A program made the translations under genes and the position numbers. Below are positions 1 to 7,742 of a stretch of 64,000 nt of DNA, in pieces. Under the pieces are notes generated by a model, which was given only the letters and a program-made list of their open reading frames with translations, did no database searches and was not told the origin of the DNA. How positions within the stretch are numbered: position 1 is the stretch's first letter; each line of letters opens with the position of its first letter. The DNA comes from Halovivax gelatinilyticus (GTDB lineage: Archaea > Halobacteriota > Halobacteria > Halobacteriales > Natrialbaceae), in the NCBI RefSeq assembly GCF_024300625.1, contig NZ_CP101322.1, positions 3,609,992 through 3,673,991 on the forward strand, read 5' to 3'.

Positions 1-259
1 GCGGAGCGGTCTCGAAGTCGGTCAACTCCCGAATCGTCGGAGTGTACAACACCCCACCGAAGACGTTCTTCGCACCGGGCGAGGAACCGCGTTCGATCAA
101 CAGCACCTCCAGGTCGCGATCGGCCATCGTCAGGGCCGCGGCGCTACCGGCCAGCCCCGCTCCGACCACGATCGCGTCGAAGTGGTCGTCGTAGTTCGGC
201 TCGGATCTGGTGTCTCGCTCGGCTCTGGTGTCTCTCTCCACATCACGTTCTGGGCTCAT
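1..259 (-). CDS. fixC: FixC-type electron-transfer flavoprotein:quinone oxidoreductase, N-terminal part
   Basis: This is the N-terminal 86 codons of a flavoprotein that passes electrons from the FixAB electron-transfer flavoprotein to quinone at the membrane. After a short charged leader rich in Glu, Arg and Asp, the protein shows the FAD-binding Rossmann motif IVVGAGLAGSAAAL and then the family sequence NVFGGVLYT. The ATG overlaps the fixB stop codon by four bases (ATGA), so it is translated as the third gene of fixA-fixB-fixC. The gene is cut by the left edge of the window; the usual family length is about 430-550 residues. A FixX ferredoxin may lie beyond the edge. Confidence 0.88.
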   Translation of the reverse strand, partial: MSPERDVERDTRAERDTRSEPNYDDHFDAIVVGAGLAGSAAALTMADRDLEVLLIERGSSPGAKNVFGGVLYTPTIRELTDFETAP

Positions 260-1272
260 GGCTCTACCTCCATCGCTCGCTGATCGGTCAGTCGATCGGC
301 CAGCGCGGGACAGACCTCGAACAGGTCACCCACGATGGCGTAATCTGCGTGCTCGAAGATCGGCGCGTTCGGATCGTCGTTGATCGCGATCACCGTCTCG
401 CTCTTGTTCATCCCCTCGACGTGCTGGATCGCCCCGCTGATACCGACCGCCACGTAGAGATCCGGGCGAACCGTCTTGCCGGTCTGTCCGACCTGTCGAG
501 ACCCGTCAATCCAGCCCTCGTCGACCGCCGCCCGACTCGCCGCGAGTTCGGCGTCGAGCGCGTCGGCCAGTTTCAGCGCGGGTTCGAGGTCGCCTTCGAT
601 CCCGTGACCGACGGCGACGATCCGGTCGGCCTCCGTAATGTCTGCGGTGTCGCCGACGACGCGTTCGAGTACGTCGCTGATCGCGTCGGATTCGTCGACG
701 ACCACGTCGACGTCGACGATCTCGCCCTCACGGTCGGGGTCGCGGCCGGCCGCCTCGAACACGCCGGGTCGAATCGTCGCCATTTGCGGGCGGTGATCTT
801 CACAGAGGATCGTCGCGAGGAGGTCGCCACCGAACGCCGGTCGTCGTGCCTGAAGGATTCCCTCCTCGTCGACGTCGATCTCGGTCACGTCTGCGGTCAA
901 TCCGGCGTGGGTCGGCACGGCGACCCGTCCGGCGAAGTCGCGGCCGGTGTGCGTGCCGCCGATGAGGACGATCGAGGGGTTTCGCTCCTCGACCATCGCG
1001 CGGAACTGCGCGCCGTACGGATCGGCCCGGTAGGGCTCGAACACGGGGTCGTCCGCGGCCAGCACTCGGTCAGCCCCACGCTCGATCGCTTCGGCCGCGA
1101 CGTCGTCGACGGCTTCGCCGATCGTGAGCGCGACGAGATCGTCGCCCGTCTTCTCGGTCAGCTTCGCACCCTCCGCCAGCAGCTCCCAGGAGACGGGCAT
1201 GACCTCGCCGGCGTGCTCCTCGACGAACACCCACACGTCGGCGTAGTCGTCGACGTCGATCGCGTCGGTCAT
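256..1272 (-). CDS. fixB: Electron transfer flavoprotein alpha subunit (FixB)
   Basis: This 338-residue protein is the FAD-binding alpha subunit of an electron-transfer flavoprotein. The C-terminal FAD domain is recognisable from SRAAVDEGWIDGSRQVGQTG, followed by KTVRPDLYVAVGISGAIQH and AINDDPNAPIFEHADY, all characteristic of EtfA/FixB. I chose the start beginning MTDAIDVDD rather than longer upstream extensions, because the upstream reading is arginine-rich shadow sequence and because this ATG overlaps the fixA stop by four bases. It forms an operon with fixA upstream and fixC downstream. FixABC systems can couple NADH oxidation to ferredoxin and quinone reduction by bifurcation; whether this one does is inference. 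Confidence 0.93.
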   Translation of the reverse strand: MTDAIDVDDYADVWVFVEEHAGEVMPVSWELLAEGAKLTEKTGDDLVALTIGEAVDDVAAEAIERGADRVLAADDPVFEPYRADPYGAQFRAMVEERNPSIVLIGGTHTGRDFAGRVAVPTHAGLTADVTEIDVDEEGILQARRPAFGGDLLATILCEDHRPQMATIRPGVFEAAGRDPDREGEIVDVDVVVDESDAISDVLERVVGDTADITEADRIVAVGHGIEGDLEPALKLADALDAELAASRAAVDEGWIDGSRQVGQTGKTVRPDLYVAVGISGAIQHVEGMNKSETVIAINDDPNAPIFEHADYAIVGDLFEVCPALADRLTDQRAMEVEP

Positions 1273-2045
1273 GCGAACACCTCCTCGACGGCCGCGGCGA
1301 GATCGTCCACGTCGTCGACCACCTCGCTCTTTCGCTCGACCGGCTGGACGGTCTCCATCGATCCGACCGACGTCGGAGAGACGGCGAGGCCGACCTCGTC
1401 TTCGATTTCGAGATCCTCGGCGTCCCAGACGGTCGGTTCGAAGTCGTTCTCGCCGTAGATCTTCCGGTGGAGCGGTGCCGGTCGAGGCGGGAACTCGCCG
1501 AAGGCGGCCGCGACGACGACTGGAAGGTCCGCGGCGACGAGTTCGTGGCCGCCCTCGACGTCGCGTCTCGCGACGAGTCGATCCTCGTCGGGCCGAGCGT
1601 CGACCGCCTCGGCGTAGGTCAACTGCGCCCACCCGTTGTGGGCGGCGATCCCCGGCGGGACCTGACCGGTCGAAGAGTCCGTCGTCTCCTCGCCACAGAG
1701 GACGACGTCGGCTTCGAGCGCCTCGGCCGCCCGGGCGAGCGTCAGGCTCGTCGGCCAGGTGTCGCTGCCCGCGAACGCGCGATCGGAGATCAACACGGCG
1801 TCGTCACACCCCATCGCGACGGCCTCCTCGAGGATGCTCGTCGCGTTCGGCGGCCCCATCGACATCGCGTACAATTCGCCGCCGACCTGATCGCGAATCG
1901 TGAGCGCCGCCTCCAGGGCGTGCTGATCCGGTCCGTTCATCACCGCGGGCGCACTCGCCCGGTCGAGTCGACCTGTGTCGGGATCGATCCCGACTTCGTC
2001 AGCGTCGGGCACCTGTTTCACCCCGACGACGATCGTCCACGTCAT
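1269..2045 (-). CDS. fixA: Electron transfer flavoprotein beta subunit (FixA)
   Basis: This 258-residue protein is the beta subunit that carries AMP or, in bifurcating types, a second FAD. The N-terminus (IVVGVKQVPDADEVGIDPDT) and the segment VVLCGEETTDSSTGQVPPGIAA are family hallmarks: the latter is the EtfB nucleotide-binding stretch with the DS(S)TGQVP motif. It is the first gene of the fixABC operon and its stop overlaps the fixB start (ATGA). The C-terminus is acidic, as expected in a haloarchaeon. It forms a heterodimer with FixB in the cytoplasm and hands electrons to FixC. Confidence 0.93.
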   Translation of the reverse strand: MTWTIVVGVKQVPDADEVGIDPDTGRLDRASAPAVMNGPDQHALEAALTIRDQVGGELYAMSMGPPNATSILEEAVAMGCDDAVLISDRAFAGSDTWPTSLTLARAAEALEADVVLCGEETTDSSTGQVPPGIAAHNGWAQLTYAEAVDARPDEDRLVARRDVEGGHELVAADLPVVVAAAFGEFPPRPAPLHRKIYGENDFEPTVWDAEDLEIEDEVGLAVSPTSVGSMETVQPVERKSEVVDDVDDLAAAVEEVFA

Positions 2046-2596
2046 GGATTCATCACGGTCGGAGATAGGGGCCCCTGGTCGGTGGGTTAGTACGTCAATT
2101 CCTGGAGCCTGGGAAGACCCTGTACAGGTAAGTAACAGTCTCGAGGTGGCCCACAGTATAGGGGCGTATTACGGTGGGGTTCGTAGAGACTATCAACGAT
2201 CGACTCGGCTGGGTTCTCGGACAGTGGCCAGGTCCGTCCGAAAGTACCGTCTTAGACGCTGAGATCGTTAGCATCACCGTGCTCACAAGTGAACCGATTC
2301 GGTGCCAGGATTCGAAGGCCCACGACGCTTTCTTCGTGTAGATGAGTATCCGAGACCATCGCTTGGAACTCTCGTTAGTCGGAGTTCGACATCCAACTCG
2401 AAAACGCACCAGACGGTTCACGGTGAGAGAACGGAAAAGCGACACAATCATCGACGGGCCGTCGATCACGACCCACACACCCTGAACTCGGCCAACACCC
2501 CCGACACCGAACGATGACGGGTTCCGACGTACGAATCCCAGATACTGGTAGCGTGGTTCGCCTGTTATAGCGGCACGGGTCGGATTTTCACTCGTT
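2046..2596. other. Intergenic stretch with possible decayed coding remnant
   Basis: This stretch of about 550 bases separates the leftward fix operon from a rightward regulator. On the + strand a protein-like reading runs from roughly 2173 (ITVGFVETINDRLGWVLGQW) to a TAG at 2339-2341 and continues in the same frame from an ATG at 2342 to a TGA ending at 2485. It matches no family I recognise and may be a decayed gene. A TATA-like GTTATAG around 2563-2570 lies about 27-30 nt before the next ATG, fitting a leaderless promoter for the regulator. Confidence 0.35.
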
Positions 2597-3253
2597 ATGG
2601 CGACCACACTCCAGACGATCGAGGAGGGCCAGACCGGCCATCTCCGGGCGACGTTCGCAGTCGAGCCCGACGAGGCGGTCAACTGTGCGGTGCTTTCTTC
2701 AGGCTGTCGCGGTGAAGACGTCGACCAGAACATCATCTTCGATGACGGTCCCCGTGGGCCCGGTGGCCGGTGTCGGTCGGCGGTCACGCTCGAAACCGGC
2801 GATCGGCAGTTTCTGGCGAGTGCGGTCGACGAGGGCTGCATCTGTCCAGTGTTCAGTAGCCACGACTGCATCGCATCGATCCAGCGGTTCGAGCCCGGCT
2901 CGCTGGAGGTAGACGTGATGGTACCCGATCGCGATGAACTCGAGGCCGTCGTCGTCGCGCTTCGACGAACCGGTGCGACGGTCAGGCTTCGACGGATCGC
3001 CACCCGGACCGACGGCGACGCCGACCAGCACCTCGAACTCGAAGTGGAGGGGATCACCGAGAAACAGCGAGAAGCGGTCCTGCTCGCTGTCGACGCGGGA
3101 TACTACGAGACGCCACGGCAGACCGATCTCGGCGAGCTCGCCGAACGACTCGGCGTCAGCAAGTCAGCAGTCTCCCAGCGGCTCTCGGCGGTCGAATCGA
3201 ACCTGGTCACTTCGCTGTTCGAGCGCGAGTCGGCCGGCCAGACCGAGCGGTGA
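2597..3253 (+). CDS. HTH_10 (bacterio-opsin activator-type) regulator with Cys cluster
   Basis: This 218-residue transcriptional regulator has a C-terminal HTH_10 DNA-binding domain: GITEKQREAVLLAVDAGYYE, then PRQTDLGELAERLGVSKSAV and SQRLSAVE. The N-terminal half is a ligand or redox-sensing candidate with many Cys residues, ending in GCICPVFSSHDCIASI. Its closest relative in the window is the regulator at 9610, which keeps the same CICPVF-x2-HDC motif, and the two flank the haem/ferredoxin/NrfD cluster. The family includes DmsR, which controls the anaerobic DMSO reductase operon in Halobacterium, so control of the neighbouring operons is a reasonable inference. A leaderless-type TATA box lies just upstream. 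Confidence 0.85.
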   Translation: MATTLQTIEEGQTGHLRATFAVEPDEAVNCAVLSSGCRGEDVDQNIIFDDGPRGPGGRCRSAVTLETGDRQFLASAVDEGCICPVFSSHDCIASIQRFEPGSLEVDVMVPDRDELEAVVVALRRTGATVRLRRIATRTDGDADQHLELEVEGITEKQREAVLLAVDAGYYETPRQTDLGELAERLGVSKSAVSQRLSAVESNLVTSLFERESAGQTER

Positions 3254-3372
3254 GCGTGATAACTCCGACGACAATCGGCCCGCATTTTCTCGAGCAAGCG
3301 ATTCGTCACGACGCGCTCACCAGTACCTAGTTCGTCGTCGAATACTCACGCCGGTTCGTCGGCGTCGAGTGC

Positions 3373-4077
3373 TCAATCCGACTCGCCGCCGAGGTCACCG
3401 TCATCGGTGTCGTCGGTCGGATTGCTCGCGATTGTCGCCCGTGACGGCGCGCCGTACGCGGCCCACGTTCCGAATGCGAGTCCGAGCGCGCCCGCCGTGA
3501 CCAGCAGATAGACGCCGAGATACTCGATCCCGAGGACGCCGGGGTTCGTCAGCAGGATGAAGACGTCCACGACCGGTCCGAGGACCGCACCGTCTCCAGT
3601 CGCCCAGTCGACGACGACGAGTGCGAGTGGCCCGACTAGTGCCATCACGCCGACTCCCCCCGCTCGCAGTCGAGTAGTCGGAACCGCGAAGCCGACGGTA
3701 AAGAGGCCGGCAACGAGCCCTCCGACTAGCGCCCGCTTGCGACCGTATCCCTCGACGACTCCCGGGTCCTCGGCGGTTAGCCACAGGAGAACAATGGCAT
3801 AGAGCATAGTAACGACAATCGTTACCAGAGCCAGAGCCGCGAGAGCACGGTCCGTCGGCGACCGGCCGCGGACAAGAAACCAGCCGACGCCGAGGGTCAC
3901 CACGCCGAGTGCGGTGAATGCCGCGTGGAACATCGGGAAGAACCACCAGCCAGTACCGGGGTAAATCGAGAGTGACTCGAAGTATCGAGGGTGGGAAAGG
4001 AGCACCACTCCCGCAAGAAGTGCCCCCAGTCCCGCAACGGTCGCCGGGTTGATACGGCTGCGGACGCGCTCGGTCAC
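3373..4077 (-). CDS. Polytopic membrane protein of the redox cluster
   Basis: This 234-residue protein has about seven hydrophobic segments (for example TVAGLGALLAGVVLL, FHAAFTALGVVTLGVGWFLV, VGPLALVVVDWA) and a short acidic tail rich in Asp and Gly. It starts at a GTG that overlaps the TGA of the upstream gene (GTGA), so it is translationally coupled to the orphan GluTR-like gene and is the last gene of the leftward operon. I do not recognise a family and no cofactor motif is clear. From context it could be a membrane anchor or accessory factor for the haem b protein encoded first in this operon. Confidence 0.75.
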   Translation of the reverse strand: MTERVRSRINPATVAGLGALLAGVVLLSHPRYFESLSIYPGTGWWFFPMFHAAFTALGVVTLGVGWFLVRGRSPTDRALAALALVTIVVTMLYAIVLLWLTAEDPGVVEGYGRKRALVGGLVAGLFTVGFAVPTTRLRAGGVGVMALVGPLALVVVDWATGDGAVLGPVVDVFILLTNPGVLGIEYLGVYLLVTAGALGLAFGTWAAYGAPSRATIASNPTDDTDDGDLGGESD

Positions 4078-4625
4078 GAGTCGTTCCCCCGTGAGTCAAC
4101 CGTTGGGCTAACTGACTCCGGTTCGGTACGACACGTCGCGTCCGAGTCGGCGCTTCTCGTCGGTTCCAGGTCGAACAGTCGTGCCAGCGAGTCACTCGCG
4201 GCCGAATCGCTCGGGTCGTCCGTCGAAACGCTGCTTTGCTGCGACTCGGCGACGTACTCGCTCACCCGATCAGTGAGGAGGCTGGCGACCAGCGAGTCGG
4301 CCAGTCCCTCGAGCACCCGCCGTTGGTCGGCCGTCAGCTCACACTCGCCCGCCAGTCGCCCCAGGGCGCGCTCGACCGCTTGCTGGGCGGTGCGCTCGGC
4401 GCGCTCGTCGATGGCGTCCACCAGCGCCGACGACGATCCGTTCTCCGGCACCGTTCGTGACGCTGTCTCGAGACGGTACTCGATGGCCGCTGCAGACCGA
4501 CCGACGCCAGCTGACACGCTGTGTTCCCGGAGCGCGTCAGTTGCCCACCTCGGTATCGACGCCTGGACGCACGGCTCGTCGACGGTGCGGTCGGCAACCG
4601 CGTCTGACGAGGCCGATCCGTCCAT
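4074..4625 (-). CDS. Orphan protein with glutamyl-tRNA reductase dimerisation-like domain
   Basis: This is a 183-residue acidic protein. Its central part, ERTAQQAVERALGRLAGECE followed by LTADQRRVLEGLADSLVASL, closely resembles the C-terminal helical dimerisation domain of glutamyl-tRNA reductase (HemA), in which a Glu/Arg-rich helix is followed by 'L(T/S)xxQRxVLExLAxxLVxxLL'. The catalytic and NADPH-binding domains of HemA are absent. The tail is low-complexity Ser/Asp. It starts 3 bases after the stop of the haem b protein and overlaps the next gene, so it is part of the same operon. It may act as an assembly or haem-supply factor for that complex; this is inference. Confidence 0.7.
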   Translation of the reverse strand: MDGSASSDAVADRTVDEPCVQASIPRWATDALREHSVSAGVGRSAAAIEYRLETASRTVPENGSSSALVDAIDERAERTAQQAVERALGRLAGECELTADQRRVLEGLADSLVASLLTDRVSEYVAESQQSSVSTDDPSDSAASDSLARLFDLEPTRSADSDATCRTEPESVSPTVDSRGNDS

Positions 4626-4628
4626 GCG

Positions 4629-6206
4629 TTACCGCCGTGGATCCTCGCCGATTTCCTTTCCGAGCACCATCGCGGCCATCCGTCGCGGGTTCTCGTGGAC
4701 GTCCCAGATCGACATCTCGTCGTTCCGGGTCGGGATGTAGCCGCGGTGCTGCTCGCTGACGAGCCAGGTCCAGTCGACCTGGCCGGGGTAGATCAGCGGG
4801 ATGGTGTAGGTATCGATTTCGTCCCAGTCGGGCTCGCCGTCGACGCGGACCGCCTGGAAGTCGGCGTCGGTGCCCTCTCCGAGTCCGAGTTTGTACGGAT
4901 AGGCGACCCAGTGCCAGCGGGCGTTGTAGCCGTGGTGGATGGCGGGCATCCAGTCGTAGACCTCGCCCGACTCCAGCTGTTTGGTGTCGGCCGGGTGGTC
5001 GGTCTCCAGCTCGCGCCACATCTCGACGGTCCACTCGCCTGCCTCGTCGTCGTGAACGCCCCGGGCGCGCCAGTCGGCTGCGCTTCCCTCCGGTTCCTGG
5101 AGCGGCCGTCGCGGGATCGCTGCACCTTCCTGTTCGGCGACCTCGGGGTCGTACTCGACCATCCAGTCCTCGTGGAGGTAGTAGGGGTCGTACTCGCCGA
5201 GCCACTCGTCGCGCTCGTCGTAGAAGAGGTCCTGGCGGTAGTCCGCTTCCCGGAGTCGCTCCAGGTCCAGCGCCCCGTCTTCGACGAGTTCGGGGTCGAA
5301 CATGTACTCGGGACCGTCCTCAGGATCCCAGTCTTGGGTGCCGAACGAGTTGGAGCCGTCGTCGCCGTGGCGGTAGTCGAGGACGTGGTGGTCGGTGCCG
5401 TACCCCATCGGATTGCTCCGATGGGCCCGGAACATCGGGAGATCGACGAAGACGCCGTCTTCTTTCAGCCCGTCGAGTTCGTCCTGCGAGCGGACGGCGT
5501 CCCAGGGGGTGCTCTCCCACCACTCGCCCTCGCGCGACTGCGGGAGGTACTTGCGGATGTCGTTGCGGCCGAGTCCGTCGTCGCCGAAATGGGGGTCGGC
5601 CTCGACCTCGTCGGCGGGTGCCTCCCCGGGAAGGCTCCGGGTCCCCATGTGGACGGTCATCCAGCCGCCGAAGTGCTCGAACCCTTTCACGGAGCCGTCG
5701 TCGAGCAAGAACGTGACCCGATCCTCGTAGAAGCCACGGTGGTCGGGGTGGTCACCGTCGGCGACCCACGGATCCGGACTCAGATACTGCGTCCACTCGC
5801 CGTCTTCGTAGACGATGTAATCGTGGAGCCAGCCCCCGCGATCCGGCTGTTCCCAGTTGAATCGGATGAATATCTCCTCGTCGTTAAAGGCGACCTGGAA
5901 GTTCAGGTTTTTGAGGATCTGTTTCGGGACCCAGTCGAGTTTGAAGCTCTCGATCTCCGAATAGTCGACGTCGCCGCCAGCCGGGTCGTCCGGATCGTCG
6001 TCGAACAAACCCATACAGCCCGCACTCGCGCCCATCAGTGCGGTCGCCCCCATCGCCTTCATGAACCGACGGCGCAACGTACCGGGCGTCTCACTCGGTA
6101 GCGTCGGTTTCCCCTTCACGAGATCCGAGGCGTCCGACGATTTCAGTGACGACGGATCGACGTCGGTTTCACGCTCAGCCGACCAATTTTGAGACTGCTC
6201 TGTCAT
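4629..6206 (-). CDS. Tat-exported lipoprotein, ethylbenzene dehydrogenase-type haem b subunit
   Basis: This 525-residue protein resembles the gamma subunit of type II DMSO-reductase-family enzymes (EbdC/DdhC), which binds haem b and carries electrons between the Fe-S subunit and its partner. The N-terminus has a twin-arginine signal (LRRRFMKAMGATALMGASAG) ending in a lipobox Cys, preceded by an unusually long n-region of about 45 residues. The mature part has the family features FQVAFNDEEIFIRFNWEQP and DRVTFLLDDGSV. It faces a divergent operon for the ferredoxin and NrfD subunits, so the three probably form one membrane-bound complex outside the cell membrane. No catalytic molybdopterin subunit is encoded nearby. 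Confidence 0.8.
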   Translation of the reverse strand: MTEQSQNWSAERETDVDPSSLKSSDASDLVKGKPTLPSETPGTLRRRFMKAMGATALMGASAGCMGLFDDDPDDPAGGDVDYSEIESFKLDWVPKQILKNLNFQVAFNDEEIFIRFNWEQPDRGGWLHDYIVYEDGEWTQYLSPDPWVADGDHPDHRGFYEDRVTFLLDDGSVKGFEHFGGWMTVHMGTRSLPGEAPADEVEADPHFGDDGLGRNDIRKYLPQSREGEWWESTPWDAVRSQDELDGLKEDGVFVDLPMFRAHRSNPMGYGTDHHVLDYRHGDDGSNSFGTQDWDPEDGPEYMFDPELVEDGALDLERLREADYRQDLFYDERDEWLGEYDPYYLHEDWMVEYDPEVAEQEGAAIPRRPLQEPEGSAADWRARGVHDDEAGEWTVEMWRELETDHPADTKQLESGEVYDWMPAIHHGYNARWHWVAYPYKLGLGEGTDADFQAVRVDGEPDWDEIDTYTIPLIYPGQVDWTWLVSEQHRGYIPTRNDEMSIWDVHENPRRMAAMVLGKEIGEDPRR

Positions 6207-6410
6207 GGTCGAACGTTGCGACCGTCGGGGGATTCTCGTTGTTCTGGAGTATACAGCGATTTATAACGGGACGTGATCTGGTGCCGTCCGGAACGCGTGT
6301 CAGCGCCAACCTCGGTCGAAATTTCGGAGGAGTACATAAACTCCTGTACATTCCACACGCAATCCTACGCGGCGACCGTCCCGACTATGACCCATGAGGA
6401 GGGTATCGAT
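6207..6410. promoter_or_regulatory. Divergent promoter region of the haem b and ferredoxin operons
   Basis: About 200 bases separate the two divergent operons. An AT-rich TTATAAC at 6261-6267 and a TACATAAA at 6333-6340 are the only TATA-like stretches. The second is placed to serve the rightward operon, giving a short leader that contains the Shine-Dalgarno-like GAGGAGGG at 6396-6403, seven bases before the ATG at 6411. That site decides the start against an in-frame ATG at 6387. Confidence 0.45.
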
Positions 6411-7742
6411 ATGAGTACGGACGGCGACGAGACGACCGCTCGCCAGGACGAATCCGTCCCCGGCCACGACGAGGGGCCGGAACCGGACGGCGAGGGTGTG
6501 GATCCGGGCATGCCCGATCTCGGCTACACCTGGACCACGGGCGATCTCGACGACGACTGGGAGACCCGCGCCCGACAGAAACTCGAAACCGTCGACTTCG
6601 ACACCGAACTCGGCGTCGAACTCTCCCGTGATGCGATGGCGCTCGCCCAGGGTGAGCTGAGCCGCGAAACGTTCAACGAGAAACACCACGCCGACGTCCA
6701 CGAGGAGTTCGGCGTCGACGAACGACCGACGCGGGAGGTCGGAGCCGTCACTTACGAATCGTCGGCGGATGCCCAGCGAGCGTCGACGTCGGAATCAGAC
6801 GAGCCGCTTCCCGGCGTACCGACGTCCTCGGGCCGCACGTTTCCGTCCCGCCGGGGACTGCTCAAGTCGATGGGCGCCGCGGGGGCCGCCAGCGTAACGG
6901 CGGGACTCGCTGGCTGTATGGACGGGTTGGCCGACACGGGCCCGGAGCGAGGTGAAGCTGGCGACGTACAGTTCGGGATGGCGATCGACACCGACCGGTG
7001 CATCGCCTGCATGCTCTGTGCGGAGGCCTGCAAGCGCGAGAACGACACGGACGCTGGCACCCACTGGATGCACGTCTTCCGCTACGAGGAAGACGAGTAC
7101 GGGGAGGTCGAGGAAGGCTACATGCCCCGGCCCTGCCAGCACTGCTCGGAGCCCTCCTGTACCTACGTCTGTCCCACCCAGGCGCGGTTCAAGCGCAACG
7201 ACGACGGCCTCGTCCTCACCGACTACGACACCTGCATCGGCTGCAAGTACTGCGAGGTCGCCTGCCCGTACGGGGTCAACTCCCTGAGCAAAGACGAGCC
7301 GACCGACATCTCGCCGGGGTTCACCGGCTCGGAGACCGACAGACACGGCAACACCGTCGGCGGCACGCCGCCGGAGGGCATCATGGGCAAGTGTACGTTC
7401 TGCGTCCACCGCCAGGACGACTCCGCCCAGCGCGGGACCACCGCCTGCGAAGAGGAGTGTCCGGTCGACGCGATCCACTTCGGCGACATGAACGATCCCG
7501 ACAGTAAGCCCAGACAGTACCTTCGGGAGAACCGCCAGGAGGCCCGGTTCAAACTGCTCGACGAGATCGGCAACGAGCCGAACATCGTCTACCTGGGCGA
7601 CGAACCCTCGAAAGACGCCGATCCGATCGACGGGCCGTACACCTACGAGGATCTCGGCATGGAGCGACCGGCCGAGGACGGTGCCGATGAAGTGGTCGCC
7701 GATGGAACGGACGACTCGAATGCTGGAGGTGAGGGGTCGTGA
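6411..7742 (+). CDS. Four-cluster [4Fe-4S] ferredoxin subunit with internal Tat signal
   Basis: This 443-residue protein is the beta-type iron-sulfur subunit of a DMSO-reductase-family complex. Cysteine clusters include CIACMLCAEAC, CQHCSEPSCTYVC, CIGCKYCEVACP and CTFC...CEEECP, enough for four [4Fe-4S] centres that pass electrons between the quinol-oxidising membrane subunit and a partner. A twin-arginine signal (SRRGLLKSMGAAGAASVTAG, then a lipobox-like LAGC) is not at the N-terminus but near residue 147, after a long acidic extension. The same feature, to a smaller extent, is seen in the haem b subunit. Its stop overlaps the GTG of the NrfD gene (GTGA). Confidence 0.88.
   Translation: MSTDGDETTARQDESVPGHDEGPEPDGEGVDPGMPDLGYTWTTGDLDDDWETRARQKLETVDFDTELGVELSRDAMALAQGELSRETFNEKHHADVHEEFGVDERPTREVGAVTYESSADAQRASTSESDEPLPGVPTSSGRTFPSRRGLLKSMGAAGAASVTAGLAGCMDGLADTGPERGEAGDVQFGMAIDTDRCIACMLCAEACKRENDTDAGTHWMHVFRYEEDEYGEVEEGYMPRPCQHCSEPSCTYVCPTQARFKRNDDGLVLTDYDTCIGCKYCEVACPYGVNSLSKDEPTDISPGFTGSETDRHGNTVGGTPPEGIMGKCTFCVHRQDDSAQRGTTACEEECPVDAIHFGDMNDPDSKPRQYLRENRQEARFKLLDEIGNEPNIVYLGDEPSKDADPIDGPYTYEDLGMERPAEDGADEVVADGTDDSNAGGEGS

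Noticed and set aside
349..1458. Long open frame on the + strand opposite the fixB/fixA genes
   Set aside because: It is the mirror of GC-rich codons in clear EtfA/EtfB genes; its translation is Arg/His/Val-rich with no family match.
2095..3057. 320-codon - strand open frame spanning the regulator and its upstream region
   Set aside because: It runs antisense through the HTH_10 regulator and is Ser/Arg-rich shadow sequence.
4695..6101. 468-codon open frame on the + strand opposite the haem b gene
   Set aside because: Antisense shadow of a protein with signal peptide and family motifs on the other strand; valine-rich mirror composition.
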